Assembly: GCA_021737275.1 (NCBI GenBank)
Contig: JAIPEE010000034.1
Span: 1 to 42,613, forward strand
Reading direction: 5' to 3'
DNA from: Desulfobacterales bacterium
Lineage (GTDB): Bacteria; Desulfobacterota; Desulfobacteria; Desulfobacterales; JAIPEE01
Length of the DNA stretch: 42,613 nucleotides
The position numbers were made by a program, and so were the translations under genes. The notes under the pieces are model-generated. The model did not search any database. It saw only the letters and a list, made by a program, of their open reading frames with translations, and had not been told where the DNA came from. Positions 1 to 9,739 of the stretch are shown in pieces; the first letter of the stretch is position 1; the number at the start of each line of letters is the position of its first letter.

Positions 1-327
1 ATTCAAACCGCCAAATGAGCCATTTTGTACCTGACTGTAGTAAAGGGTGCACCGTTAATTGTAAAAGAGCAAATTGTTAAAAATCATCCACCTATAAAAT
101 GAGATGCCAGGTGGAGCTGTAACTCTAAACTTTAGTTATTATTACTTACTATAAAAAAGTATCAAGCGTTGACAGGCTTATTCTTAGGACAGAATACGGC
201 AGCCCGGACTGCGAGCATCCACCCGGTGCACGGGAATTGTTTTATTTCAGCCACAGTTAAATAACTGCAAAGGGTGAGATGTTGCCTGCCATTTCACCCT
301 TATGCATTGCAACTGCATCCATGATGT
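1..327. other. Non-coding left edge, no gene recognised
   Basis: No convincing coding frame or RNA gene is visible here. Two small inverted repeats can be seen: TCCACCT at 87-93 with AGGTGGA at 109-115, and CCCG/CGGG at 222-234 followed by a T-rich stretch. The hairpin at 270-301 is listed separately. The upstream neighbour lies outside the window, so it cannot be said what these elements belong to. Confidence 0.5.
270..301 (-). terminator. Possible terminator of the DUF2868/GTPase operon
   Basis: An inverted repeat pairs 270-280 with 291-301 (11 bp with one G-U pair, 10-nt loop), 26 bp past the stop codon of the minus-strand GTPase gene. There is no long T-run after it in the minus direction, so termination efficiency is uncertain. 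Position and stem length are the only support. Confidence 0.4.
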
Positions 328-1752
328 CTAAATCACCTGGTTTTTCTGATGTGAAATGTCAGTCAGTATCTTTTCAAGTGTCATGACGGCTTTCTTTTCA
401 ATCTCTGATGAATCCTTTTTGTTTTTTGTGACTATGGTGAACATGGTATCGAAAACTTTTCGGGCATCATCCGGAAAATCAGAAACCATCCCCTGTTTTG
501 AACAGCCTGAATTCACAACTTTATTTGAGGGCTCTCTCCTGCCATGGGCCCAGTTGATCACATGGGAATAATAGAGCAGGATTCTGTCAAGAAGCACATA
601 CATAAACTGAATATTTCGACACGGGCCTGTTGAGATTTTCCGCTTTCCTATTTTAAAACCGGCAACCCGGGTTCTGATCATTTTATTTTTATTTATATAG
701 GCATACCCGGCTCCTGAAGCACCTCCGATTACGGTAAAAAGGCCAAAGGTTATCCCATGTGCGGCTATGTCTGCCGCGGCACCAACCATGCTGCCGGTAA
801 CACCGCCGGCAATGGCAATCTGGTTTGGTTTCAGCCCCAGGACCCTTATAGATTCTTCATCAAAAAGATCGGCGTGAAGGATTGATGCGGGAGGGAGATC
901 GTAATCAAAGATATTGTGCCGAAAACGTTTTTTAATCGTTCGGCAGATCTCTTTTTCAAATGCAGTGATTCTGTTTTTATAGTTTTCAAGCTGCCTGCTT
1001 TTTAATTTCGAGAGTTCTTTGTCATTTGATGATTCTGTCGTTTCTTTATAGGTAATTGCCTTGACGAGCATTTCAACCGCAGCTGAGGCAACTGCCCTGT
1101 TTCTATTTGCCCAGTCCTGTCTGAATGAGTCAATCACATGTGATAAAGGCACTTCCCAGTCCTGAAATATAGCCCTTAAAGCGTCAAGAAGTTCAATTCT
1201 TTCAATGTAGGTGGCTGTGTGTCCATTAAAAATTCTTACTGAATTGAAATATTTTAAAAATTCTCTTTTCCAGTCGCGTATAAATTCATTGTTCAGATCC
1301 TTGCTGTTGATAACGGCAATTCGCGGTTGGCCGGTAAGCCTTAATATTTCCATTTCAATCGTATCGGTTTTTCCTACCGGTCTTGAACCGTCTACAATAT
1401 AGATGATGCCGGCACCTTTTGAGACAGGCTCGAGCAATCTGCATTCGTCGCTTAAGTCATTTTCTGAACGATTTTCTCTGATAAAAGCATTTATAATATC
1501 TTCATTATTTCCGGCATATTTCCGGAACCAGGCCAGAGCCTTTCTGGGGTTTTGAAAACCAGGTGTATCAATAAAACGGATGATTCCCCTGTCATCAATT
1601 TTTACAGGGAAGGCCATACATTCGACCGTCTCACCCGGTATCGGGCTGATTCTTACCCTATCATTTTCTGCAAGAGTTGAAACAATGGTTGACTTCCCCT
1701 CATTGGGATGTCCTATGATTGCAAATGCCGGAATCGAAAACTGATCATTCAT
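328..1752 (-). CDS. Era/TrmE-like GTPase, DUF3482 family
   Basis: This 474-residue protein has a clear N-terminal GTPase domain. The P-loop GHPNEGKS is at residues 14-21, the G3 motif DTPG at 62-65 and a G4-like NSKD at 149-152 (instead of NKxD). The C-terminal half contains a glycine/alanine-rich hydrophobic hairpin near residues 315-355 that may insert in a membrane. This arrangement, next to a DUF2868-like membrane protein, matches the DUF3482 GTPase family as I remember it; the cellular role is not established. It starts 18 bp after the stop of the upstream membrane-protein gene, so the two are very likely one transcript, and a hairpin lies shortly after its stop. I infer a membrane-associated GTPase working with its neighbour. 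The GTPase call is secure; the family name is less so. Confidence 0.8.
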   Translation of the reverse strand: MNDQFSIPAFAIIGHPNEGKSTIVSTLAENDRVRISPIPGETVECMAFPVKIDDRGIIRFIDTPGFQNPRKALAWFRKYAGNNEDIINAFIRENRSENDLSDECRLLEPVSKGAGIIYIVDGSRPVGKTDTIEMEILRLTGQPRIAVINSKDLNNEFIRDWKREFLKYFNSVRIFNGHTATYIERIELLDALRAIFQDWEVPLSHVIDSFRQDWANRNRAVASAAVEMLVKAITYKETTESSNDKELSKLKSRQLENYKNRITAFEKEICRTIKKRFRHNIFDYDLPPASILHADLFDEESIRVLGLKPNQIAIAGGVTGSMVGAAADIAAHGITFGLFTVIGGASGAGYAYINKNKMIRTRVAGFKIGKRKISTGPCRNIQFMYVLLDRILLYYSHVINWAHGRREPSNKVVNSGCSKQGMVSDFPDDARKVFDTMFTIVTKNKKDSSEIEKKAVMTLEKILTDISHQKNQVI

Positions 1753-1770
1753 AAATACAGCCTTTTACTG

Positions 1771-3276
1771 TCAGTATCGGGTTAATGAGATCTTTTCATC
1801 ACCCAGCCCTTTGATTTTATCCTGCCAGACTTTAAAATCACTGTCCGAAACGTCTGAAAATTCCCGACCGCCGGATGAAGGTTTGCCTATGAGTCCGACA
1901 ATAATGACGGTGCTTTTACCTGCGAGTTTCCCAAGCTTTTTCAGATAGTCAAGGGTCTCTTTTATCGGCGGCATCCATGCTTCACACACGAGAATCCATC
2001 CTCCCGGCAGCTTATTGTCCTGGTTGCCGGTCAAATGTTTCAGCATGTCTGAATCATTATCAAAATCCCCGGAAATCTTTATTGTTTCTCCCGATTTGAA
2101 CAATTCCTTTAAATTTGCTGCATCATAAATATCCTCAGGAATCAATGCTGCTGAATGGCTGTAAGAAGGAACAGCACCGATGACTGAGACTGAGTCGCCG
2201 TTTTTATTATCCTGCTGCCGCCTTTGGACTGAGTTGTCATAGTCAAATGTCATGTGAGGGCTTGTGAGTAGGGAGACTATTCTGTCCACAGCATGACTGG
2301 CATTCAGAATGTTCCGTCTTTCACGGGCTTCAAGGTATACCCCTATAAAATAAAGAATAAGACGCGGAAGAATAGTGTAAAAAAAGACAGTAAGACATAA
2401 GAATGCCCACCATGAGGCCAAATCGGTAGATAGAAGATTTTCAATGCCGTCTTTTAAAATAATCCTGCTTCCTTCAACCTGGGTTAATGAGGGCGCCGAA
2501 AAATGATCCGGAATGATCCACGCCCAAGGCCTGGAAAGTGTGTGTACGATTTCAAATATTGTGGCAGGCGCTGTCCGCAGGGTTGTCTGCCAACCGAATG
2601 CAAGGTCTGTAGTAATGACTTTGAAGACTGTCGCTAAAAGTACACCTGTGCTGAACATCAGACCTGTTACCTGAAAAAGCTTAAAAAAAGTCTGAAAATA
2701 AAGCCGGCTATATTTTTCCCTGTTTATTTTCATGATGCCAAGTGCCGCCTCAAACTGAAGCCTTCTTTTGCCGGTAACTTTTGCGGCAATACGCATGGCT
2801 GACTTGCGGATCATATATGAGGCAAAGGTGTAGGGCACCTGAAAAAAGTCAGGAAGAATTTTCAGACGAAATGCAATTAGACTGATCAGACTGACGCCGG
2901 TAAGAAGCAGTGGCACAAAAACAAAAAAGGCGATATAGACAGCTATATTGACCGGCTTTGACCCGGAATAAGTCAGGTATGAGAAAGTAATGCCGGTACC
3001 GGTGATGAATCCTGAAATGATGAAAACAGAAAAAATAAGGGTACATGCCGTATTGAATATCCGGCCTGGCGTCAACCCGTTATGCGCTTTCCTTTTTGCT
3101 TTAACCCAAAGAGATATTACTTTTTCTCTGTGATATTTTTCATTCTCTTTTATTTGCGGCTGTATCTGCTCAATGTATAATAATCGTTCTTCATCCTCAC
3201 CGCTGCCATTATCCATCCCGGATGTAAAATAGTGTGCATCAATGATTGAAGCTGTTGAAATTGTTTTATAAGCCAC
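1771..3276 (-). CDS. DUF2868-like integral membrane protein
   Basis: A 501-residue protein with about four hydrophobic segments: around residues 77-100 and 110-135, then around 200-220 and 285-310. It ends in a soluble domain (about 400-501) with alternating hydrophobic strands that resembles a Rossmann-like or receiver-like fold. The start codon is GTG at 3274-3276, with an AAGGA about a dozen bases upstream; the next methionine, at residue 21, has no better ribosome binding site. The pairing with the downstream GTPase, 18 bp away, is the main reason for the DUF2868 call. A near-consensus promoter lies about 170 bp upstream. Function is unknown; a membrane platform for the GTPase is an inference from gene order only. 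Confidence 0.7.
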   Translation of the reverse strand: MAYKTISTASIIDAHYFTSGMDNGSGEDEERLLYIEQIQPQIKENEKYHREKVISLWVKAKRKAHNGLTPGRIFNTACTLIFSVFIISGFITGTGITFSYLTYSGSKPVNIAVYIAFFVFVPLLLTGVSLISLIAFRLKILPDFFQVPYTFASYMIRKSAMRIAAKVTGKRRLQFEAALGIMKINREKYSRLYFQTFFKLFQVTGLMFSTGVLLATVFKVITTDLAFGWQTTLRTAPATIFEIVHTLSRPWAWIIPDHFSAPSLTQVEGSRIILKDGIENLLSTDLASWWAFLCLTVFFYTILPRLILYFIGVYLEARERRNILNASHAVDRIVSLLTSPHMTFDYDNSVQRRQQDNKNGDSVSVIGAVPSYSHSAALIPEDIYDAANLKELFKSGETIKISGDFDNDSDMLKHLTGNQDNKLPGGWILVCEAWMPPIKETLDYLKKLGKLAGKSTVIIVGLIGKPSSGGREFSDVSDSDFKVWQDKIKGLGDEKISLTRY

Positions 3277-3707
3277 TCTTTTTATTAGTTCCTTTTAAAA
3301 TTATTATTGAATTGAACTGAATATTGATAAGAACTTGATTTTTGAAAACAAATTGGATTGAAATTTAATGCTGTTTTTATTAGCCGGATCAATCTCAATA
3401 TATAGTATCCCTTTCATTTAGCGTTTTTTTAATCAATTAAGGCAATTATATCGCACACATGTTTTTTTTGTCAACTCGGCCTTTTTAACTGAAAATCTCG
3501 GTAGGTGGTGCATTTGCCACGGTTTCAGACATAATTTATCGTCACCTCTGAGACTTGGAGGAAAACGGGCTGGTTTTTTCTGAAATAGTATTATAACCGT
3601 GACCTGCTCTGATTAGATAAGGATATCAAAGAAATCACCACAACACAATTACCGGCTTGATTTATAAATATGGCTAAGTACTTTGAATAATTTCAGATAA
3701 AAGACTA
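3277..3707. other. 431-bp intergenic region holding a promoter
   Basis: This stretch lies between the 5' end of the DUF2868-like gene and the 3' end of the MOT1-like transporter gene, both on the minus strand. It contains the near-perfect minus-strand promoter at 3445-3474, so the DUF2868 transcript would have a leader of about 160 nt. A small GTGG/CCAC hairpin (about 3505-3520) lies behind the promoter. No coding frame or RNA gene was recognised. Confidence 0.6.
3445..3474 (-). promoter_or_regulatory. Near-consensus sigma-70 promoter
   Basis: Read on the minus strand, TTGACA (3469-3474) and TATAAT (3445-3450) are both perfect hexamers separated by 18 bp. It points toward the DUF2868-like gene, whose GTG start is about 170 bp downstream. 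Two perfect hexamers at an accepted spacing in an intergenic region are unlikely by chance. Confidence 0.75.
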
Positions 3708-4907
3708 TCAGATTGTCAGCTTTTTCCATTTCAACAGATGGGCAATTATGATTCCCGTGATAAATGCTGCCGCCAGATTGGCCGCCAGTGTGATACCCAG
3801 AATCATAAGCACTATAAAATAGTCTTTTCGATTATCCAGTCCGATAATGGTCAGGGATAACTGGATACCGGCAAAGACAAGGAGAACGCCCAGTATGGAA
3901 AAAGGAAGCAGGTTCAGCACAGTTACTATTTGATTGCCAAAAAGAATGGCCAGAACCATAAAAATGATGCCGATCATGACATTTGATCCTGCTGTTCTTG
4001 CCCCGAATCGATAGTGAGCAGCCAGGCCGCCTGCGCCGTGGCATAACGGCATACCACCCAACAAGAAGCTGAAAAAATTTGCTATCGCCATACTCAGACA
4101 GGCCTTTCCGGCAGTAACCCGGGATGCTTTTTCTCCGAAATATTCTTTTGATAAATCCGCATATGCAATAACCGCATTACCCAACGTCATGGGAAGTTGC
4201 GGCAAAACAAGAACGATCAATGCAAAGGATAGATCAGGAACCCCCGGAAGCGGAAACGGAAGTATCTTCGGCCAGTTAAAGCCTATTTCGATATACTTCA
4301 ATCCGATATTCCTGCCAAGTATCAAACTAATCATCACGCCGAATAAAATAATGGCAAGACCCGCCGGTACTTTTTTATTGTTCAGTAAAAGCAATGTCAC
4401 CAACCCGCCAACAGTTCCAATCAAAATACCGATCGGCAGCGGGCCTATCTGCTGAATAGCCAGATAGGGTTCAACGGTATTATGAATAGTCTGAAGAGTT
4501 GATGTACCGATTATAAATTTAACACCACCGGCAACCAGCAGCATACCGGTCGACAGTTGAACACCCCTGATCACAGCAACAGGCGTATATTTTCTGATTA
4601 AATCAATGGCTCCCGTCAGGCCAATGATCAGAAGGAAAACGCCCATCAGCAAGGAAGATGAAAGAATCTGAGGAACACTCATGGATGTGGCAATCGCATA
4701 AGCACCGATAACCTTCATCGGTTGAACCGGCACGGTCACACCGAAATATACGCCGGAAAGCAGATAAAATAAACCAATACTAAAAAACAGGCCGATGGGG
4801 TTCATGCCATTAACAAGTATCATGGCAATTGCAATAGGCAAAAGTGTTCCCAGGTCACCAAATGAGCCGGCCAGTTCCATCCGATTAAATTTAAAACGTT
4901 CCGACAT
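3708..4907 (-). CDS. MOT1/SulP-like molybdate or sulfate transporter
   Basis: A 399-residue polytopic membrane protein with roughly ten to twelve hydrophobic segments. Two motifs are typical of the MOT1-type branch of the SulP superfamily: FGDLGTLLP at residues 16-24 and PVQPMK at 60-65. A related pair, including HGAGG, recurs in the second half near residue 290. Members of this family carry molybdate or sulfate into the cell; I cannot tell the substrate from sequence alone. No STAS domain is attached, as is usual for this short form. The ATG start at 4907 is consistent with the conserved N-terminus. No molybdenum-cofactor riboswitch was seen in the 145 bp upstream. Confidence 0.85.
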   Translation of the reverse strand: MSERFKFNRMELAGSFGDLGTLLPIAIAMILVNGMNPIGLFFSIGLFYLLSGVYFGVTVPVQPMKVIGAYAIATSMSVPQILSSSLLMGVFLLIIGLTGAIDLIRKYTPVAVIRGVQLSTGMLLVAGGVKFIIGTSTLQTIHNTVEPYLAIQQIGPLPIGILIGTVGGLVTLLLLNNKKVPAGLAIILFGVMISLILGRNIGLKYIEIGFNWPKILPFPLPGVPDLSFALIVLVLPQLPMTLGNAVIAYADLSKEYFGEKASRVTAGKACLSMAIANFFSFLLGGMPLCHGAGGLAAHYRFGARTAGSNVMIGIIFMVLAILFGNQIVTVLNLLPFSILGVLLVFAGIQLSLTIIGLDNRKDYFIVLMILGITLAANLAAAFITGIIIAHLLKWKKLTI

Positions 4908-5056
4908 ATTTTACGCCTGATCAGATTTTAGGAGTACCACCATTGTTGATCGAAAAACATTTCCATTTTTTTGAGCGCGAAACAAATTATCAGTTAAAGC
5001 TAATACCATAATCCATTGAATTAAGCTACGATCAAAAAAGATATCATTATAATTGT

Positions 5057-5086
5057 TTGACACATTTCAAATATCACTGATATTAA
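5057..5086 (+). promoter_or_regulatory. Putative promoter of the thiamine pyrophosphokinase gene
   Basis: TTGACA at 5057-5062 is followed after 18 bp by TATTAA at 5081-5086 (4 of 6 consensus bases). Transcription would begin near 5093, just upstream of the ATG at 5122. This supports that start over the earlier in-frame TTG at 5053. Confidence 0.45.
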
Positions 5087-5121
5087 TTGTAAAAAATCAT
5101 CAATCGAAATGGGCGTACTTA

Positions 5122-5763
5122 ATGAGAAGTATTTTATTTGCAAACGGCAGTATCAGCAACCCTGAGATAATCACAGCCACTATACGGACGGACGATTTTG
5201 TTATTGCAGCCGATGGCGGTGCCCGGCACTGCCTTACGATGGATATTACACCGGATGTGATTATCGGTGATTTTGATTCCCTGACGGAAAAGGAGCTGAA
5301 CCGACTTAATATTCCTGAAGAAAATCTGATCCGCTATCCTGCTGCAAAAGACAAAACCGATTTACAGTTAGCTATTGAGCTTGCTGTTGATCGTGGTGCA
5401 AATGAAATAATACTGTTCGGTGCATTGGGCGGCCGCTGGGACATGAGCCTGGCTAATATTTTACTAATGGCATCACTTGAGAAAAAAAATACCGCCATAA
5501 GTATTATTGATGGCAAAGAAGAAATCCGGATTCTTAAGGGAAGGAATCAAATAACTTTATCGGGAAAAACAGGCAATATCCTTTCACTGATTCCTATAGG
5601 TGGAGATGCAACAGGCGTTACACTTTCAGGGCTTATCTATTCATTGGAAGACGGCACACTCAAATTTGGTGACTCCCGGGGTATTAGTAATAAATTTGCA
5701 GAAGACAAAGTCACCATTCAGTTAAAGCAGGGCCTATTGATCTGCATCCATACCCATAAATAA
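5122..5763 (+). CDS. thiN: Thiamine pyrophosphokinase
   Basis: A 213-residue protein that fits the thiamin pyrophosphokinase family, which transfers pyrophosphate from ATP to thiamine to give TPP. Family motifs are in order: ADGGA at residues 30-34, GDFDS at 49-53, KDKTD at 76-80 and GALGGRWDMSLAN at 100-112; the acidic residues there bind Mg-ATP. The frame is open back to a TTG at 5053, but that start would lie upstream of the likely -35 element and add 23 unconserved residues, so the ATG at 5122 is preferred. The gene stands alone, convergent with the downstream exoribonuclease gene. No TPP riboswitch was recognised. Confidence 0.9.
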   Translation: MRSILFANGSISNPEIITATIRTDDFVIAADGGARHCLTMDITPDVIIGDFDSLTEKELNRLNIPEENLIRYPAAKDKTDLQLAIELAVDRGANEIILFGALGGRWDMSLANILLMASLEKKNTAISIIDGKEEIRILKGRNQITLSGKTGNILSLIPIGGDATGVTLSGLIYSLEDGTLKFGDSRGISNKFAEDKVTIQLKQGLLICIHTHK

Positions 5764-5789
5764 AGAGGATACTTCTCAAAGGCCTCAAC

Positions 5790-7775
5790 TCACAGGAATA
5801 CGGAAAGGAGATCCCTTCTTGCATCAACATGCTGCACCGTAACCCGGAGAATGCTCTCCGGCTTGAGTGTGATTCCGGATGATACATGCAATTTGCACTC
5901 CAGCATATATTCTGTCAACATAACCTGGTAGTAATCCCGCTGCTTTCTCAGGACAATAGCCTCTTCCTTTGCGCCGATACACCCTTCCAGATAACTTAGT
6001 AACCAATATCTGTTTCGCTTTGTCTGGATCCGCATCAGCTTTCCAAGCGGCTGTTCAAGTGCTTGCGATATCCTGATTATCTCATCTTCCGTATAGGGTT
6101 CTTCCAATCCAAGTACCGCACGAATCTGGCGCTGGGTTACAAGATCCATATATTTCCTTATTGGTGATGTCGCAGTAAGGTAGGCATCATGGCCCAAACC
6201 GGAATGACTCTCCGCCTTTGTCCCTAAAACAAAACGGCAGAGGAGTTTACGCTGCATAAGATTCTGATAAAATGTACCGGTATCTTTTTTATAGAGCCGT
6301 TCCTTGGGTTCGGGCTGTGACCTGAAAATAGCCGGCATGTCTTTTTCTGATAAAAATTTTGCCATCAGCCAGTTAGCCATAATCATGTGCTCGGATATCA
6401 GCATCCGACCGGGGCTTTCTCTGTTAACCCTGTTTACGCACGGTGTATTGTTTTCATCAATCCAGATATTGATTTCCGGCAGATTTATCTGTACCGCCCC
6501 GTTTGACAGCCTCTTCTCACGAAGCTTTCCGGCAATATCATGTAAAACCCGAATCTCCCTGTTTGTATCTACCATATTGTTCGCGGCATAATAGGTAAGC
6601 TGATTGTCTACCATTATCCAGCTCGGAAAAATCTCATAATCACCCACTTCCGCATTTTTATCCATGTGAACCATTATGCTGATTGCCGGACGAAGTTCGC
6701 CTTCCCTGAGGCTGCAATAATTTTCAGCCAGAACCGGCGGTATCATGGGAATTCTCTGGTCGGGCATATAAATTGAGCTTCCCCTGGCCATCGCCGCTCT
6801 GTCTATCGCATCACCTTTTTTCACAAAATGTCCTACATCCGCAATATGAATCCCGACTTTATAATGATCATCAAAAACCTCAAGACTGACTGCATCATCA
6901 AAATCCTGTGTGCCCTGCCCGTCAATTGTGATCAGTGAAAGATGCGTCAAATCCCGGCGCGTATCATCTTTTGCCAATAAGGCTGTTTCATCAAATCCCT
7001 CCGCACACGCGATAACATCATCAGAAAAAACTGTTGGAATTTCATAACTGAGAAGTAATGTGTTTTCATGCTCACCCCAGACCCCCAGTTTAACTAAAAA
7101 TTTAAAAACAGCATCCGTATTATCTGCGCCTAGGCCGGTACCGTTGAGAATTGCCTTACCACTTTGATAATGGGGACTGTCCTTGGCAAACAGGTAATAA
7201 GATTTAAGTATGTTAATGATTTCCAGTTTGTCTTCTGAAAATTCCGAAGGCTGTTTTTTAATGGTTTGCTGCATCCAGCAGATGGCGGTTTCTATCAGTG
7301 TCCGTTTTCGTTTGGCAGCCTTTTTCTGTTCAATATTTCTTTCTATCCGGGCCATTGTAAACGGCTGAAACCGATCCACCTTAAACTTGAAATAATGTCT
7401 GTCATTAAAAAAAGCTCTTACCACTGCAGACTCGTGATTGTCACTTTTCTCACCGGGAAAACACAAACCGGCTATCTCCTCAATACCAATCCAGGCCTGT
7501 TTCCCCTTATACTTCTCCCACAGGTCTTTTACATTTATCTGTTTTACAATCTGAGCTCTTTTAAGGGCAATCTTTCTTATTGCCTCAACAAGGTTTTCTT
7601 TGCCAATCGAAAGGTCGAGCATATATTCCGACTGATGGGAAAGACGGTTTTCAGGATGGTTAACTTCGCGATTATCCTCTGTAAGTATGATCAGGCGGTT
7701 GCCTCTGATTTCAAGCACAACACCGCAAATAATTTTCTGATTATCAATATATTCAACTACGTATCCAGTTTTCAT
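5790..7775 (-). CDS. RNase II/R-family 3'-5' exoribonuclease (RNB domain)
   Basis: A 661-residue protein with a complete RNB catalytic domain. The acidic cluster is at D285, D291, D293 and D294 (in DGQGTQDFDDA), and TSPIRKYMDL at 536-545 matches the conserved HxTSPIRRY-type motif. These residues bind the two metal ions that hydrolyse RNA from the 3' end. The N-terminal 270 residues are not classical cold-shock domains by eye, and the C-terminal S1-like region (about 600-661) looks short and divergent. It is closer in size to RNase II than to RNase R, and similar proteins are usually annotated simply as RNB-domain ribonucleases. It is convergent with the thiN gene. Confidence 0.9.
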   Translation of the reverse strand: MKTGYVVEYIDNQKIICGVVLEIRGNRLIILTEDNREVNHPENRLSHQSEYMLDLSIGKENLVEAIRKIALKRAQIVKQINVKDLWEKYKGKQAWIGIEEIAGLCFPGEKSDNHESAVVRAFFNDRHYFKFKVDRFQPFTMARIERNIEQKKAAKRKRTLIETAICWMQQTIKKQPSEFSEDKLEIINILKSYYLFAKDSPHYQSGKAILNGTGLGADNTDAVFKFLVKLGVWGEHENTLLLSYEIPTVFSDDVIACAEGFDETALLAKDDTRRDLTHLSLITIDGQGTQDFDDAVSLEVFDDHYKVGIHIADVGHFVKKGDAIDRAAMARGSSIYMPDQRIPMIPPVLAENYCSLREGELRPAISIMVHMDKNAEVGDYEIFPSWIMVDNQLTYYAANNMVDTNREIRVLHDIAGKLREKRLSNGAVQINLPEINIWIDENNTPCVNRVNRESPGRMLISEHMIMANWLMAKFLSEKDMPAIFRSQPEPKERLYKKDTGTFYQNLMQRKLLCRFVLGTKAESHSGLGHDAYLTATSPIRKYMDLVTQRQIRAVLGLEEPYTEDEIIRISQALEQPLGKLMRIQTKRNRYWLLSYLEGCIGAKEEAIVLRKQRDYYQVMLTEYMLECKLHVSSGITLKPESILRVTVQHVDARRDLLSVFL

Positions 7776-7996
7776 GAAAACTTAATATCAGGGGCATTTT
7801 TTAAAGTCAACGCATTGGATAACCGAAAGAAGCCTTATAATCAGGGTATTTACACATTCAATTATAAAATTACGGGTTTGACGAACAACACAATCTGTTA
7901 TAAAATCAAAAAACATGCTGAACGTTACTGCCTTTCACAATAACGTTTCATCAATTGTTTTTTGGCTGTTAATTAACTCATACTTGATCGAAACCA

Positions 7997-9739
7997 TTGA
8001 AATCCACTTATCTGATAAAGCCATACATATGGAATAACCGCTTTCGAATTCTCATCGGACTGGCTGCACTTATTGTGGTTGATTTCTTTCAACTCCTCAT
8101 ACCACGGGTAATCAAGCTGGCGGTTGACGACCTGACCATAATGGATTCGGACAGCAGCCGTCTTCTTAAGTATGCGCTTTATCTGGTTTTCCTGGCATTT
8201 TTGATTGCATCCTTCAGGTATATCTGGCGCCATTTCCTTATCGGTTTTTCACGCCATGTAGAAGAGGGCCTCCGCAACAAACTGTTTTTTCATCTCCAGA
8301 TCCTTTCCGCATCATACTACAACCGGGTTACAACCGGTGACATCATGGCTCATGCGACAAACGATATCATGCATATCAGAATGGCGCTGGGCATGGGCAT
8401 TGTAGCGCTGACCGATGCAGTCGTACTGGGTATTGCCGCCATCGGCTTTATGGCCTATATAAATATTAAGCTGACTCTCTTTGCACTGATCCCGACACCT
8501 TTCATTATTTTAGGAACAAAGTTTTTCAGCAAAAAAATGCACAGATTATATGGTGATGTACAGGCGTCATTTTCAGATTTAACCGAGGCAGTCCGGGAAC
8601 AGTTTGCAGGTATTCGAATTGTAAAGGCTTATAATCTCGAAGAAACAGAACTGGCCGGTTTCAAAAAAACATCCGGAGACTATATTAAAAAAAATATTGC
8701 GCTGGTTAAGATTACAGGCTCTTTTTTCCCGTTGATGGTATTTTTTACAAACCTGAGCCTGGCATTTGTGATCTATCTTGGCGGCCGCCAGGCAGTTTTG
8801 AATATTATTACACCGGGTGATCTGGTTGCCGTCATCAGCTATCTGGGGCTTTTGACATGGCCGATGATGGCCATGGGCTGGGTGGCTAATCTTATCCAGC
8901 GCGGTGCGGCTTCTCTTGACCGTCTTGACAAAATTTTTCAGACCCGGTCTGATATCACAGATGCAGCAGATGCCGTCTCAATAGAAAAAATTACAAAAGA
9001 TATCACCTTTCATAATGTCAACTTCTCATACAGTTCGCATAACCGGTCTGCGCTCGAACAGGTCAGTTTTTCTGCCGGTGCAGGAAAAACCGTTGGCATT
9101 GTCGGACCGCCCGGAAGTGGAAAAACAACCTTGCTGGGCCTGATCCCCAGAATATTTGATACTACCGGCGGCACCATAACAGCAGACGACATAGATATTT
9201 GTCAGATTAAAACAGATGACCTTCGAAAAAACATATCATCAATGGCACAGGAGCCATATCTTTTTGCCGGCACAATCCGTGAGAATATTACCTTTGGAAA
9301 TCCTGATATCGACAATGATGCCCTTGACCGCGCCATTTCGGGTGCTTCGCTTAAAAATACGATAGACTCATTTCCAAAAGGGCTGGAAACGGTTGTCGGA
9401 GAAAAAGGTGTCATTCTTTCAGGTGGCCAGAAACAGCGGATCGCCCTTGCACGGGCCATACTTCGGGACGCTTCCATCATGCTACTTGATGATCCCATAA
9501 GCCAGGTTGATGCAGCTACAGGCACAACCATTATCAATACGCTTCATGACATGTCCGGCAGCCGGATTATCATCATTGTGTCTCACAGACTCTCTGCGGT
9601 AAGTCGTGCAGATAACATCATCGCCCTGGACGACGGCCGGATTATCGAATCAGGTACCCATGATCAGCTTATGGCTTTTGACGGATATTATGCAAAAACC
9701 TACCGGCTGCAGGAACTGGAAGAGGAATTAGATGTATAA
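7997..9739 (+). CDS. ABC exporter half-transporter with degenerate catalytic site
   Basis: A 580-residue half-transporter: six hydrophobic segments in residues 15-300, then a nucleotide-binding domain. Walker A (GPPGSGKTT) is at 370-378, the signature LSGGQ at 474-478 and the switch histidine at 530. Walker B ends in LLDDP, with Asp499 where the catalytic glutamate normally sits, as in the non-catalytic half of heterodimeric exporters. The start is a TTG; an in-frame TGA nine bases upstream leaves no earlier option, and the N-terminus aligns with the usual family beginning. Its stop overlaps the next gene by 8 bp, so the two halves are translationally coupled and surely form a heterodimer. 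Substrate is unknown (lipid or drug export is typical). Confidence 0.9.
   Translation: MKSTYLIKPYIWNNRFRILIGLAALIVVDFFQLLIPRVIKLAVDDLTIMDSDSSRLLKYALYLVFLAFLIASFRYIWRHFLIGFSRHVEEGLRNKLFFHLQILSASYYNRVTTGDIMAHATNDIMHIRMALGMGIVALTDAVVLGIAAIGFMAYINIKLTLFALIPTPFIILGTKFFSKKMHRLYGDVQASFSDLTEAVREQFAGIRIVKAYNLEETELAGFKKTSGDYIKKNIALVKITGSFFPLMVFFTNLSLAFVIYLGGRQAVLNIITPGDLVAVISYLGLLTWPMMAMGWVANLIQRGAASLDRLDKIFQTRSDITDAADAVSIEKITKDITFHNVNFSYSSHNRSALEQVSFSAGAGKTVGIVGPPGSGKTTLLGLIPRIFDTTGGTITADDIDICQIKTDDLRKNISSMAQEPYLFAGTIRENITFGNPDIDNDALDRAISGASLKNTIDSFPKGLETVVGEKGVILSGGQKQRIALARAILRDASIMLLDDPISQVDAATGTTIINTLHDMSGSRIIIIVSHRLSAVSRADNIIALDDGRIIESGTHDQLMAFDGYYAKTYRLQELEEELDV

Noticed and set aside
4908-5052. 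Molybdenum-cofactor riboswitch upstream of the MOT1-like gene
   Set aside because: No characteristic stems or conserved blocks could be found in the 145 bp upstream.
5053-5121. Upstream TTG start for thiamine pyrophosphokinase
   Set aside because: It would precede the likely -35 box and adds residues not found in the family.
7266-7943. 225-codon plus-strand frame
   Set aside because: It is mostly antisense to the well-supported RNB exoribonuclease gene and has no recognisable domain.
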